Shown in pieces: positions 34,413 through 44,790 of a DNA stretch of 64,000 nt. The stretch's first letter is position 1. Each line of letters opens with the position of its first letter. The notes under the pieces were generated by a model that was not told the origin of the DNA, did no database searches, and saw nothing but the letters and a program-made list of their open reading frames with translations. Source of the DNA: Streptomyces tropicalis (lineage in GTDB: Bacteria; Actinomycetota; Actinomycetes; Streptomycetales; Streptomycetaceae); NCBI RefSeq assembly GCF_029269835.1, contig NZ_JARJBB010000002.1:524161-588160 (forward strand). Reading direction: 5' to 3'. A program made the translations under genes and the position numbers.

Positions 34413-35675
34413 GTGTCCGCTCCTTTGAAGATCACCCGCCGTTCTCTGCTGATCGCTTCCGCCACGGTGTTGTCCCTTTCGTCGGCCATGCCCGCCGCCC
34501 TGGCGGCACCGGGCCCGACGGCGAGCCCGTCGGCCACTCCCCCGGCGCGGATGTCGGCCGTCGGCGGCGCCCGGCTGGCCCGGGCGGGCACCCAGGTCAC
34601 GCTCGCCGGCGGTGCGCCCGTGCTGCCCAAGGACCTCACCGCCCGCTCCTGGATCGTGGCCGACGCCGAGTCCGGCGACGTGCTCGCCGCGCACGACGCG
34701 CACTGGCAGCTGCCCCCGGCCAGCACTCTGAAGATGCTGTTCGCCGACACCGTGCTGCCGAAGTTCCCGAGCACGCAGACGCACAAGGTGGACGCCGGCG
34801 ACCTGGCCGGCATGGGGGCCGGCTCCAGCCTGGTCGGGATAAAGGAGAACGAGACCTACACCGTCCACGACCTGTGGCTCGGCGTCTTCCTGCGCTCCGG
34901 CAACGACGCCGTGCACGTGCTGTCCTCGATGAACGGCGGCGTCGGGCAGACCGTGCGCGACATGAACGCCCACGCCCAGCAGCTCCAGGCGCTCGACACG
35001 CACGTGGTCACCCCGGACGGCTACGACGCGGACCGCCAGGTGTCCTCGGCCTACGACCTGACGCTGTTCGCCCGCTCCGGGCTGCAGAAGAAGGACTTCC
35101 GGGAGTACTGCTCGACCGTGCGGGCCGCCTTCCCGGGCGCGACCGAGGCCCCCAGGAAGGGCCAGAAGGGCAAGCCGGCCCGCGGGACCTTCGAGATCCA
35201 GAACACCAACCGCCTGCTGTCCGGCGACTTCGACATCCCGGTCTACCAGGGCATCGCGGGGGTGAAGAACGGCAACACCACCAACGCGGGCGCCACCTTC
35301 ACCGGTGTCGCCGAACGCGGCGGCCGGGTGCTGCTCGTGACGGTGATGAACCCGGAGAAGAAGGAGCACAACGAGGTCTACAAGGAGAGCGCGAAGCTCT
35401 TCGACTGGGGCTTCCAGGCCGCCGGCAAGGTGCAGCCGGTGGGCGCGCTGGTGCCGCCGCAGAACGCCGCGCGCACCGGCACGCAGCCGGGCGGCAGGGC
35501 GGACGGCGGCTCGGACCGGCCCGCGGCGGGGGCAGCCGCGGCGTCCGGCTCCGGCGGTGCCGGCACCGCTCTGGCGATCGCCGGCGGCGCGGCGGCACTG
35601 CTCGCCGCGGCGGCCTTCCTGGTCAACCGCCGCTGGCCGCTGCCGGACCTGATGCGGCGCCGGACCCGTCCGTGA
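34413..35675 (+). CDS. D-alanyl-D-alanine carboxypeptidase (PBP, S11/DacA type)
   Basis: 420 aa exported serine DD-carboxypeptidase that trims peptidoglycan stem peptides. It has a signal (SLLIASATVLSLSSAMPAALA), PPASTLKMLFAD with the catalytic SxxK, FLRSGNDAVHVL as SxN, and GIAGVKNGNTTNAGATF in place of KTG. A Gly/Ser-rich stretch then leads to a C-terminal membrane helix. KNG instead of KTG is a modest deviation. GTG 34413 is chosen; TTG 34425 is possible; no ribosome site is obvious. Its 3' end overlaps the convergent YihY gene by 53 bp. Confidence 0.9.
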   Translation: MSAPLKITRRSLLIASATVLSLSSAMPAALAAPGPTASPSATPPARMSAVGGARLARAGTQVTLAGGAPVLPKDLTARSWIVADAESGDVLAAHDAHWQLPPASTLKMLFADTVLPKFPSTQTHKVDAGDLAGMGAGSSLVGIKENETYTVHDLWLGVFLRSGNDAVHVLSSMNGGVGQTVRDMNAHAQQLQALDTHVVTPDGYDADRQVSSAYDLTLFARSGLQKKDFREYCSTVRAAFPGATEAPRKGQKGKPARGTFEIQNTNRLLSGDFDIPVYQGIAGVKNGNTTNAGATFTGVAERGGRVLLVTVMNPEKKEHNEVYKESAKLFDWGFQAAGKVQPVGALVPPQNAARTGTQPGGRADGGSDRPAAGAAAASGSGGAGTALAIAGGAAALLAAAAFLVNRRWPLPDLMRRRTRP

Positions 35676-36540
35676 GCCCGGCGCCCTCCTCGTGCCCGCT
35701 GTCCGTCGCCGTCCAGGCGGCGCAGTAGAGCACCAGCTTGGCGGTGAAGTTGATCCACAGCAGCAGCGCCACGGGCACGCCGAAGGCGCCGTACATGCTC
35801 TTCGCCGCCACGCCCTGGATGTAGCCGCTCAGCAGCAGCTTGAGCAGTTCGAAGCCGACCGCCCCGAGCAGCGCCGCGACGACCAGGCGGCGGCGGGGCG
35901 GCTCCACGCCGGGCAGCAGGGTGAGCACGTAGAGCAGCATCAGGAAGTCAGCGAGGACGGCGACCGCGAAGGCGGCGATCCGCAGCAGCAGGCTGCCCCA
36001 GCCCTGCTCGTCCAGGCCGAGCTCCCGGGAGGACCAGCCGACGGCCGCGGAGGCGATGGTGGAGACGGCGAGGGTGAGCAGCACGGCGCCGCCGAGGCCG
36101 ACCAGCACGCCGGCGTCCTTCACCTTCGTGAGCAGCGGGTTCTCCTCGCGGTCCGGCAGCTCCCACACCGCGCGCAGGCAGTCCCGGGTCTGGCCGACCC
36201 AGCCGATGCCGGTGAGCAGCAGGAAGGCGCCGGCGATGAGGCCGACCGTGCCGGCGTTCTGGACCAGGGCGCCGATGTCGAGCTGGTCGGCGATGCCGGG
36301 GATCTGCTCGGCGATCTTGGCCTGGAGCTCGTGCTGCTGACCGGTGCTGAGGGTGGCGGCGCCGATCGCGGCCAGCAGGGTCAGCAGCGGGAAGAGTGCG
36401 ACGAAGCTGATGAACGTCATCGCGGCCGCCAGCCGGGTCCACTTCACGTGGTCCAGGCGCTCGAACGACCGCCAGGCGTGCGTGAGCGTCAGGCGCGCCA
36501 CCAGGGGCCCGATGACGGGGAGGTTCTTCAGCCAGTCCAT
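35623..36540 (-). CDS. YihY/virulence-factor BrkB-family membrane protein
   Basis: 305 aa with about six hydrophobic segments: MTFISFVALFPLLTLLAAIG, then GTVGLIAGAFLLLTGIGWVG, and VPVALLLWINFTAKLVLYCA late, the last being the family's conserved block. Function in the membrane is not settled. ATG 36540 is chosen by family alignment. The gene is convergent with, and overlaps, the carboxypeptidase gene. Confidence 0.88.
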   Translation of the reverse strand: MDWLKNLPVIGPLVARLTLTHAWRSFERLDHVKWTRLAAAMTFISFVALFPLLTLLAAIGAATLSTGQQHELQAKIAEQIPGIADQLDIGALVQNAGTVGLIAGAFLLLTGIGWVGQTRDCLRAVWELPDREENPLLTKVKDAGVLVGLGGAVLLTLAVSTIASAAVGWSSRELGLDEQGWGSLLLRIAAFAVAVLADFLMLLYVLTLLPGVEPPRRRLVVAALLGAVGFELLKLLLSGYIQGVAAKSMYGAFGVPVALLLWINFTAKLVLYCAAWTATDSGHEEGAGLTDGSGAASGPAAASGG

Positions 36541-36611
36541 GGTCGGACTGTGCCCGCTCAGCGTTCGCGTGAACACCGCGTTTCTCAATCAAAACCCCCA
36601 TAACCGGGCGA

Positions 36612-36617
36612 TACAGT
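36612..36617 (+). promoter_or_regulatory. -10 element of a probable leaderless transcript
   Basis: TACAGT lies 8 nt before GTG/ATG (36626/36629) of the SDR gene, and there is no ribosome site. Transcription would start at or next to the start codon. No good -35 is seen. Confidence 0.5.
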
Positions 36618-36628
36618 CACCGGTTGTG

Positions 36629-37378
36629 ATGGATTCCTCCCGTCTCCCCCGGTCCCTGCTGGTGCTCGGCGGCACGTCCGAGATCGCGCTGGCCACCGCA
36701 CGCCGCCTGATCGCGCGCCGCACCCGCACGGTGTGGCTCGCCGGGCGCCCCTCGTCCGCCCTGGAGGAGGCCGCCGCGCATCTGCGCCGGCTCGGCGCCG
36801 AGGTGCACACCGTCGCCTTCGACGCACTGGACCCTGAGTCCCACGAGGCGGCGCTCGGCAAGGTCTTCGCCGAGGGCACCGTCGACATGGTGCTGCTGGC
36901 GTTCGGGATCACCGGCCACCAGGCGTACGACGAGCGGGACCCGTCGAGCGCGGTGCGCGTCGTCCGGACCAACTACGCCGGGGCGGTGTCCGCGGGCCTG
37001 GTGTGCGCCGCGGCGCTCCAGGGGCAGGGCCACGGCTCGCTGGTGGTGCTCTCGTCGGTGGCCGGCGAGCGGGCCCGCCGCTCCGACTTCCTCTACGGCT
37101 CCAGCAAGGCCGGGCTGGACGCCTTCGCGCAGGGGCTGGGCGACGCGCTGCACGGCACCGGCGCCCATGTCATGGTCGTGCGGCCCGGGTTCGTGCGGAC
37201 GCGGCGGACGGCCGGTCTGGACGCTCCCTTCGCGACCACCCCGGAGGAGGTGGCCACGGCGGTCGAACTGGGTCTGCGGCGGCGCTCGGAGACGGTGTGG
37301 GTGCCGGGGACGCTGCGGCTGGTGATGTCGGCCCTGCGCCATCTGCCCCGGCCGCTGTTCCGCCGGCTGCCGCTGTAG
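36629..37378 (+). CDS. Short-chain dehydrogenase/reductase, DprE2-like
   Basis: 249-aa NAD(P)-dependent SDR. The nucleotide-binding start LLVLGGTSEIALATARRL is followed by an active-site FLYGSSKAGLDAF (Tyr-x-x-x-Lys). The GGTSEI start resembles decaprenyl-phospho-keto-ribose 2-reductase (DprE2) of actinobacteria. No DprE1 partner is visible, so the polyprenyl-sugar role is only suggested. Likely leaderless from the -10 at 36612-36617; GTG 36626 is an alternative start. Confidence 0.82.
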   Translation: MDSSRLPRSLLVLGGTSEIALATARRLIARRTRTVWLAGRPSSALEEAAAHLRRLGAEVHTVAFDALDPESHEAALGKVFAEGTVDMVLLAFGITGHQAYDERDPSSAVRVVRTNYAGAVSAGLVCAAALQGQGHGSLVVLSSVAGERARRSDFLYGSSKAGLDAFAQGLGDALHGTGAHVMVVRPGFVRTRRTAGLDAPFATTPEEVATAVELGLRRRSETVWVPGTLRLVMSALRHLPRPLFRRLPL

Positions 37379-37392
37379 CCGGAGGGGACGCC

Positions 37393-37974
37393 CTAGAAGG
37401 CGGGCAGGGTGCCGTGGTCGACGGGGGCGGCCTGCGGGGGGACCACCGTGCAGCCGCCGAAGGGGAAGTCCCGCAGCCGCCGCCACACGCCGTCGGGCCC
37501 CTGCTCGTAGAGGGCGAAGCCGGAGCACGGCCAGGAGGCCTCGTAGTCGGCGAGCTCGGCGAAGGCGCGGTCCATCGCGGCCTCGTCGATGCCGTGCGCC
37601 ACCGTGACGTGCGGGTGGTAGGGGAACAGCAGGTCCCGCGCCACCGGGCCGGACGCCTCCCGCACCCGCTGCTGCAGCCACGTGCACACCTCGGCGCCCT
37701 CGGCGACGCGCACGAACACCACCGGCGACACCGGCCGGAAGGTGCCGGTGCCGGACAGCCGCATCGTGAAGGGGCGCCCGGCCGCGGCCACCTCCGTCAG
37801 ATGGGCCTCGACGGCGGGCAGCCGCCCGGCCTCCACCTCGGTCGGGGGCAGCAGCGTGACGTGCGTGGGGATGCCGTGAGCCGCGGCGTCGCCGAAGCCC
37901 GCGCGCCGCTCCTGGAGCAGGCTGCCGTGGGGCTCCGGGACCGCGATCGACACGCCGATCGTTACGGTCCCCAC
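37393..37974 (-). CDS. 2'-5' RNA ligase / 2H phosphoesterase family protein
   Basis: 193 aa with the two HxT motifs of the 2H superfamily: GIPTHVTLLPP near residue 38 and YHPHVTVAHG near 122. Members act on cyclic phosphodiester ends of RNA or nucleotides; this one's substrate is unknown. GTG 37974 has AGGAGA 6 nt upstream. Convergent with the SDR gene. Confidence 0.88.
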   Translation of the reverse strand: MGTVTIGVSIAVPEPHGSLLQERRAGFGDAAAHGIPTHVTLLPPTEVEAGRLPAVEAHLTEVAAAGRPFTMRLSGTGTFRPVSPVVFVRVAEGAEVCTWLQQRVREASGPVARDLLFPYHPHVTVAHGIDEAAMDRAFAELADYEASWPCSGFALYEQGPDGVWRRLRDFPFGGCTVVPPQAAPVDHGTLPAF

Positions 37975-38126
37975 GTCGTCTCCTGTCGTCGTGTCCGTTT
38001 GGTTCTCGGGCGATTCGTCGCTGCCGTCCGGCTATCGACTGTAAGGCCACGGCGGGCCCGTGGGCAGGCGCAGCCGCAGTGATGTGCAGCGCTCCGCCCA
38101 CGGGGACATGTGTGCGGTGGTGCGCC

Positions 38127-39329
<1,203 letters not shown>

Positions 39330-40784
39330 TCAGCCCAGGTCGATCTCCGGGTAGAGCGGGAAGCCCGCCACGAGGTCGGTGGCCCGGTGCGAGATCTCGT
39401 CGGCGACCTTCGCGTCGAGGACGTGCTGGGCCTTGGAGGGGGCGCCCTTGGCGGTGGTGCCGGGCTCGGTGGCGGTGAGGACGCGGTCGATGAGGCCGGC
39501 CACCTCGTCCATCTCGGCGGCGCCCAGGCCGCGGGTGGTGAGCGCGGGCGTGCCGATGCGGATGCCGGAGGTGTACCAGGCGCCGTTGGGGTCGGCCGGG
39601 ATGGCGTTGCGGTTGGTGACGATGCCCGACTCCAGCAGGGCCGCCTCGGCCTGGCGGCCGGTGAGGCCGTAGGAGGAGGTCACGTCGATCAGGTTCAGGT
39701 GGTTGTCCGTGCCGCCGGTGACCAGGGTGGCGCCGCGGCGGACGAGGCCCTCGGCGAGCGCCCGGGAGTTGTCGACGATCCGCTGCGCGTAGTCGCGGAA
39801 GGAGTCCTGGCGGGCCTCGGCCAGGGCGACGGCCTTGGCGGCCATGACGTGCGGGAGCGGGCCGCCGAGGACCATCGGGCAGCCGCGGTCGACCTGGTCC
39901 TTGAGGGAGTCGTCGCACAGGACCATGCCGCCGCGCGGGCCGCGGAGCGACTTGTGCGTGGTGGTGGTGACGATCTGGGCGTGCGGGACCGGGTCGAAGT
40001 CGCCGGTGAGGACCTTGCCTGCGACCAGGCCGGCGAAGTGGGCCATGTCGACCATGAGGGTCGCGCCGACCTCGTCGGCGATCTCGCGCATGATCCGGAA
40101 GTTCACCAGCCGGGGGTACGCCGAGTAGCCCGCGACGATGATCAGCGGCTTGAACGCGCGGGCCTGGGCGCGCAGCGCCTCGTAGTCGATCAGACCGGTG
40201 GCCGGGTCGGTGCCGTAGGAACGCTGGTCGAACATCTTGCCGGAGATGTTCGGGCGGAAGCCGTGGGTGAGGTGGCCGCCCGCGTCGAGGGACATGCCGA
40301 GCATGCGCTGGTTGCCGAAGGCCTGGCGCAGCTCGGCCCAGTCGGCCTCGGACAGGTCGTTGACCTGGCGGGCGCCCGCCCTCTCCAGGAAGGGGACCTC
40401 GACGCGGTCGGCGAGGACGGCCCAGAAGGCGACGAGGTTGGCGTCGATGCCGGAGTGCGGCTGGACGTAGGCGTGGCGGGCGCCGAAGAGCTCGCGGGCG
40501 TGCTCCGCGGCGAGGGCCTCGATCGTGTCGACGTTGCGGCAGCCGGCGTAGAAGCGGCGGCCGACGGTGCCCTCGGCGTACTTGTCGCTGAACCAGTTGC
40601 CCATGGCCAGCAGGGTGGCCGGGGAGGCGTAGTTCTCCGAGGCGATCAGCTTGAGCATCTCACGCTGGTCGGCGACCTCCTGGCCGATGGCGTCGGCCAC
40701 GCGCGGTTCGACGCCGCGGATGACGTCGAGGGCGGCGCGGAAGGCGGTGGACTCGGTGGAGAGGGACGCAGAGTTCTCGGGCAT
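39330..40784 (-). CDS. glyA: Serine hydroxymethyltransferase
   Basis: 484-aa PLP enzyme interconverting serine and glycine with tetrahydrofolate. It contains [29 protein letters not shown] and [15 protein letters not shown] with the PLP lysine. It is longer than the usual ~420 aa because of an insert around [12 protein letters not shown] and a C-terminal extension. ATG 40784 has a strong GGAGG. A ZTP riboswitch lies immediately upstream, so expression should rise when 10-formyl-THF is short. Confidence 0.95.
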   Translation of the reverse strand: MPENSASLSTESTAFRAALDVIRGVEPRVADAIGQEVADQREMLKLIASENYASPATLLAMGNWFSDKYAEGTVGRRFYAGCRNVDTIEALAAEHARELFGARHAYVQPHSGIDANLVAFWAVLADRVEVPFLERAGARQVNDLSEADWAELRQAFGNQRMLGMSLDAGGHLTHGFRPNISGKMFDQRSYGTDPATGLIDYEALRAQARAFKPLIIVAGYSAYPRLVNFRIMREIADEVGATLMVDMAHFAGLVAGKVLTGDFDPVPHAQIVTTTTHKSLRGPRGGMVLCDDSLKDQVDRGCPMVLGGPLPHVMAAKAVALAEARQDSFRDYAQRIVDNSRALAEGLVRRGATLVTGGTDNHLNLIDVTSSYGLTGRQAEAALLESGIVTNRNAIPADPNGAWYTSGIRIGTPALTTRGLGAAEMDEVAGLIDRVLTATEPGTTAKGAPSKAQHVLDAKVADEISHRATDLVAGFPLYPEIDLG

Positions 40785-40814
40785 CAGGACCTCCGGACGT
40801 GGCGTTCGGCGTTC

Positions 40815-40905
40815 ACGGTACGGCCCAGGCGCACGGCACTTCTCCCGCTCGGGCCGCTCCCCGATGGTCGGTCCCATCCCAGCGCGCCAGTCACGGCCCG
40901 CCGGC
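40815..40905 (-). ncRNA. ZTP riboswitch (pfl motif) in the glyA leader
   Basis: On the glyA strand the leader reads GGGCCGTGACTGGCG, then GGGATGGGACCGACCATCGGGG, and 40 nt further GTGCGCCTGGGC. These are the P1/P2 core, internal-loop segment and pseudoknot strand of the ZTP riboswitch. It lies 30-120 bp before the start of a one-carbon gene, as expected. It senses ZTP/ZMP. Confidence 0.88.
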
Positions 40906-40997
40906 CAGCCTACCGGGCGGCGGCCCCGGCGAGGCGCCCGCGTCCATCATGCGAGCGACGATGGAAGGGGGCCGGGACCGACCTGCCGGGAGCTGCC

Positions 40998-42203
40998 GTG
41001 ACCGCTGCCGAAGAGTTCATCGCGCGAGCCGACGCCCACTGCGCGCACACCTACGACCCGCTGCCCGTGGTGATCGCCACCGCGGACGGCGCCTGGATGA
41101 CGGACGTCGCGGGGCGCCGGTACCTGGACCTGCTGGCCGGCTACTCGGCCCTGAACTTCGGGCACGGCAACCGCCGGCTCGTGGCGGCGGCGCGGGCGCA
41201 GCTGGAGCGGGTGACGCTGACGTCCCGGGCCTTCCACCACGACCGGTTCGCCGCCTTCTGCGCGGAGCTGGCCGCGCTGTGCGGCATGGAGGCGGTGGTG
41301 CCGATGAACACGGGCGCCGAGGCGGTGGAGACCGCGGTGAAGACGGCCCGGAAGTGGGGGTACCGGGTCAAGGGCGTGCCCGCGGAGACGGCGAAGATCG
41401 TGGTGGCGGGCCACAATTTCCACGGCCGGACGACGACGCTCGTCAGCTTCTCCACCGACCTCGCGGCGCGGGCGGACTACGGTCCGTACACGCCCGGCTT
41501 CGCGATCGTGCCGTTCGGGGACCTGACGGCGATGCGGTCGGCGGTCACGGACAACGCGGTGGCGGTGCTGCTGGAGCCGATCCAGGGCGAGGCGGGGGTG
41601 CGGGTGCCGCCGGCCGGCTACCTGGCGGGGGTGCGGGAGCTGACGCGGGAGCGGAACGTGCTGTTCGTGGCCGACGAGATCCAGTCGGGTCTGGGGCGCA
41701 CGGGCCGGACCTTCGCGTGCGAGCACGAGGGGGTCGTCCCGGACGTGTACGTGCTCGGCAAGGCGCTGGGCGGCGGGATCGTGCCGGTGTCGGCGGTGGT
41801 GTCGTCCTGGGACGTGCTGGGGGTGTTCCGGCCGGGCGAGCACGGGTCGACGTTCGGCGGCAATCCGCTGGCCTGCGCGGTGGCGCTGGAGGTGATCGCG
41901 ATGCTGCGGTCCGGTGAGTACCAGGCGCGGGCGGCGCGGCTGGGGGCGCGGCTGCACCGCGGGCTGGAGGGGCTGGCGCGGACCGGGCGGGTGCGGGCGG
42001 TGCGCGGGCGGGGCCTGTGGGCCGGGATCGACGTCGACCCCGCCTGCGGCACCGGGCGGGAGGTCTCCGAGCGGCTGATGGACCGGGGCGTCCTGGTGAA
42101 GGACACCCACGGGCCGACGCTCCGGATCGCCCCGCCGCTGGTGATCAGCGAGGAGGACCTGGACTGGGGCCTGGAGCAGCTGCGGGCGGTGCTGGACGCC
42201 TGA
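40998..42203 (+). CDS. rocD: Ornithine--oxo-acid aminotransferase
   Basis: 401-aa class III PLP aminotransferase. It has YLDLLAGYSALNFGHGN, NTGAEAVETAVKTARKWGY, VAGHNFHGRTTTLVSFS, FVADEIQSGLGRTG and VLGKALGGGIVPVSA with the PLP lysine. It converts ornithine to glutamate semialdehyde. GTG 40998 has GGGAG 7 nt upstream. It is divergent from glyA and shares the ~210-bp interval that contains the riboswitch on the other strand. No arginase gene adjoins. Confidence 0.9.
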   Translation: MTAAEEFIARADAHCAHTYDPLPVVIATADGAWMTDVAGRRYLDLLAGYSALNFGHGNRRLVAAARAQLERVTLTSRAFHHDRFAAFCAELAALCGMEAVVPMNTGAEAVETAVKTARKWGYRVKGVPAETAKIVVAGHNFHGRTTTLVSFSTDLAARADYGPYTPGFAIVPFGDLTAMRSAVTDNAVAVLLEPIQGEAGVRVPPAGYLAGVRELTRERNVLFVADEIQSGLGRTGRTFACEHEGVVPDVYVLGKALGGGIVPVSAVVSSWDVLGVFRPGEHGSTFGGNPLACAVALEVIAMLRSGEYQARAARLGARLHRGLEGLARTGRVRAVRGRGLWAGIDVDPACGTGREVSERLMDRGVLVKDTHGPTLRIAPPLVISEEDLDWGLEQLRAVLDA

Positions 42204-42236
42204 CGCGCGGCGCCCGGGCCCGGTCGCCGGTGGCGC

Positions 42237-43421
42237 TCAGAGGACGACGTGGGGCACGAAGCGTGCGTACTCGTCGGTGATCAGGCCCGAGGACTCGCGG
42301 ATGCCGAGGCCGGCGGCCTCGCCGGCGACGACCCAGGCGCCGAGCACGACGTGGTTGCCGTCGAAGGCGGGCAGCGGCGCCAGCTGCTGGTAGCAGCAGG
42401 GCTCGTCCCGCGGGGCGGGGTCGGCGCCGGGCGGGTGGACGGTCACCCCGGCGCCCTCCCGGCCGAGCAGCGGCTTGGCGACCCAGCCGGTGCCGGCGGC
42501 GAGGTCGCGCGGGCCGTCCAGGTGGGCCGGGAGCAGGTTCGGGTGCCCGGGGTACAACTCCCAGAGGACGGCGAGCAGGGCCTTGTTGCTGAGGAGCATC
42601 TTCCAGGCGGGTTCGATCCACAGGGTCGTGCCGGTGCCGCCGCCGTTGTCGAGGGTGTCCAGGACGTGGCCGGCGAAGCGGTCGGTGGTCAGCCACTCCC
42701 AGGGGTACAGCTTGAAGCAGCCGCGGATGAAGCGGAGCCGGCCGTCGACGAAGCGGCCGGACAGCGGGTCCCAGCCGATCTCCTCCATGGAGATCCAGTC
42801 GGTGTCGATACCGGCCTGCTCGGCGGTCTCCTTCAGGTAGGCGACGGTCATGAGGTCCTCGCCCAGTTCGTCGGCGCTGGAGTGGGCGAAGTACAGCGGC
42901 ACGCCCGGCGGGAGGAGGGCGGCCTGCTCGCGCCAGGCGTCGACGAGGCGTTCGTGCAGGGAGTTCCACTGGTCGGCGCCGGGGAAGAGCTCCTCCATCC
43001 AGAACCACTGCGGGGAGGCGGCCTCGACCAGCGAGGTGGGGGTGTCGGCGTTGTACTCCAGCAGTTTCGCCGGTCCGGTTCCGTCGTAGCGGAGGTCGAA
43101 GCGGCCGTAGAGGGAGGGCAGTTCGGCGCGCCGGTGCCAGGAGCCGGCCACCGCCCGCACGACGCGCGGGTCGGTGATGCCGAGGTCGGCGAAACGGTTC
43201 TCCGCCACGATGTGCGCGGCCGCGGCCAGGCACATGCGGTGGAGTTCCTCGACGGTCTCCTCCAGCGCCTCGACCTCGTCGAGGCCGAGGACGTAGTACG
43301 CGCTCTCGTCCCAGTAGGGGCGCAGGGAGCCGTCGGGGTGGCGGGTGAGCGGGTAGACGAGCCCCTGCGCCTCGACGGTCTGCTGCCAGCCGGGGCGGGG
43401 GGCCGTGGTCCGGCGTTCCAT
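42237..43421 (-). CDS. Glutathionylspermidine synthase-like ATP-grasp protein (YgiC-like)
   Basis: 394 aa with the family core KLLEYNADTPTSLVEAA, WMEELFPGADQWNSLHERL and KPLLGREGAGVTVH, an ATP-grasp loop. It has only the synthetase half, no amidase domain. Such YgiC/YjfC proteins probably ligate a peptide-like or polyamine substrate to an unknown acceptor. ATG 43421 is 20 bp after the small lipoprotein gene, echoing the E. coli ygiB-ygiC order. Streptomycetes lack glutathione, so the substrate must differ. Confidence 0.85.
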   Translation of the reverse strand: MERRTTAPRPGWQQTVEAQGLVYPLTRHPDGSLRPYWDESAYYVLGLDEVEALEETVEELHRMCLAAAAHIVAENRFADLGITDPRVVRAVAGSWHRRAELPSLYGRFDLRYDGTGPAKLLEYNADTPTSLVEAASPQWFWMEELFPGADQWNSLHERLVDAWREQAALLPPGVPLYFAHSSADELGEDLMTVAYLKETAEQAGIDTDWISMEEIGWDPLSGRFVDGRLRFIRGCFKLYPWEWLTTDRFAGHVLDTLDNGGGTGTTLWIEPAWKMLLSNKALLAVLWELYPGHPNLLPAHLDGPRDLAAGTGWVAKPLLGREGAGVTVHPPGADPAPRDEPCCYQQLAPLPAFDGNHVVLGAWVVAGEAAGLGIRESSGLITDEYARFVPHVVL

Positions 43422-43441
43422 GGTGTGCGTCCCGGGCCCGG

Positions 43442-43783
43442 TCAGCCGCCGGAGCTGCCGTGGCCGCCGCCGAAGCCGCCGCGCTCGACGCCCGAGCCGT
43501 GGCCGCCGCCCGAACCCCCCGAGCTCTTGCGGGGCTTGGAGAAGGAGCCGCCCTCGGTCCAGCCGCCGCGGCTGCTGCCGCCGTAGTACCAGGTGCTGCC
43601 GGTCCGGCCGGAGGTGCAGTTCTTGTCGGAGACGACCCGGTAGCCGTGGGCGGCGGTGTGGCTGTCGCGGTCCACGCACCGCCTGTCCGGTTCCGAGGAG
43701 CAGGAGGTGAGGGCCGCGGCGAGCAGTCCCACCCCGCCCAGTACCACCGTGCCCGACCGCAGTTGCCGGCGTGCGTCGCCCAT
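43442..43783 (-). CDS. Small Gly/Ser-rich lipoprotein (YgiB-like partner)
   Basis: 113 aa. A signal peptide ends in AALTSC|SS, followed by CVDRDSHTAAHGYRVVSDKNC, then YYGGSSRGGWTEGGSFSKP and a Gly/Ser-rich tail with RGGFGG. ATG 43783 has GGGGAG upstream. It lies directly before the glutathionylspermidine-synthase-like gene, and similar lipoprotein/synthetase pairs occur in other bacteria. It may be the target or carrier for that enzyme; this is inference. Confidence 0.78.
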   Translation of the reverse strand: MGDARRQLRSGTVVLGGVGLLAAALTSCSSEPDRRCVDRDSHTAAHGYRVVSDKNCTSGRTGSTWYYGGSSRGGWTEGGSFSKPRKSSGGSGGGHGSGVERGGFGGGHGSSGG

Positions 43784-43895
43784 GTCCCGTCTCCCCGTCC
43801 GATGTGTGGAGCGCCGTCCGTGCACGGCTGCCCGCGGCAAGCCTAGAGATGCGTGAGAACGCACGCCCGGTCGACCCGTCCCCCGAGGGCTCGCC

Positions 43896-43901
43896 TACAG
43901 T
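43896..43901 (+). promoter_or_regulatory. -10 element of a probable leaderless transcript
   Basis: TACAGT ends 6 nt before GTG 43908 with no ribosome site between, so the mRNA probably begins at or very near the start codon. Confidence 0.5.
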
Positions 43902-43907
43902 CGCTTC

Positions 43908-44765
43908 GTGGTCTTTGGAATGGTGTGTGCCCTGGGGGCGGCGGTCTGTTTCGGTACGGCGACGGTGCTCCAGGCGGTCGCCGCGCGCGCGGCGGGCGAG
44001 GGCGGGGGCGGGGACGCGGCACTGCTGCTGCGGGCGCTGCGGCAGTGGCGGTACCTGGCGGGCCTCGCACTCGACGGTCTCGGCTTCCTGCTCCAGATCG
44101 TCGCGCTGCGCTCGATCCCCATCTACGCGGTCGGCGCGGCCCTCGCGTCGAGCCTGGCGGTGACGGCGGTCGTCGCGTCCCGGCTCCTGCACGTGCGGCT
44201 GAGCGGGACGGAGTGGGGCGCGGTGGGCGTCGTCTGCGCCGGGCTGGCGATGCTCGGCCTGGCGTCGGGCGCGGAGGGCGGCCGGAGCGGGTCGGACGAG
44301 CTGAAGTGGGCGATGCTCGCGACCGGGGCCCTGGTGATGGGGCTGGGCGCGGTGGGCGGCCGGCTGCACGGCCGCGGCCGGGCACTGGTGCTGGGGCTGG
44401 GCGCGGGCTTCGGGTTCGGCGTGGTGGAGGTGTCGGTGCGCCTGATCGACTCGCTCGCTCCGGTCGAGCTGCTGACCAACCCCGCGACCTACGCGCTGCT
44501 GCTGGGCGGCGGCGCGGCCTTCCTGCTGCTGACCTCGGCACTGCAGCGCGGCTCGGTCACCACCGCCACGGCGGGCATGGTGATCGGCGAGACCCTCGGG
44601 CCCGCCGCGATCGGCGTGGTGTGGCTGGGCGACCGCACCCGGGAGGGCCTGGCCTGGCTGGCGGTCCTCGGGTTCGCGGTGGCGGTGGCCGGTGCGCTGG
44701 CGCTCGCACGGTTCGGCGAGGCGCCGGCCGACGTCCCGGTGGAGGAGCCCGCCGGGACGCCGTAG
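43908..44765 (+). CDS. EamA/DMT-type membrane transporter-like protein
   Basis: 285 aa with about nine hydrophobic helices: MVCALGAAVCFGTATVLQAV at the start, SIPIYAVGAALASSLAVTAV in the middle, TATAGMVIGETLGPAAIGVV and LAVLGFAVAVAGALALARF at the end. This is the duplicated DMT pattern. The transported molecule is unknown. GTG 43908 is used. Confidence 0.83.
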   Translation: MVFGMVCALGAAVCFGTATVLQAVAARAAGEGGGGDAALLLRALRQWRYLAGLALDGLGFLLQIVALRSIPIYAVGAALASSLAVTAVVASRLLHVRLSGTEWGAVGVVCAGLAMLGLASGAEGGRSGSDELKWAMLATGALVMGLGAVGGRLHGRGRALVLGLGAGFGFGVVEVSVRLIDSLAPVELLTNPATYALLLGGGAAFLLLTSALQRGSVTTATAGMVIGETLGPAAIGVVWLGDRTREGLAWLAVLGFAVAVAGALALARFGEAPADVPVEEPAGTP

Positions 44766-44790
44766 TGCCTCCTGCCCGGCCCGGTCCGGG

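Noticed and set aside
40785..40877. N-terminal extension of GlyA
   Set aside because: It is a translation of the riboswitch leader; the ATG at 40784 has a strong GGAGG.
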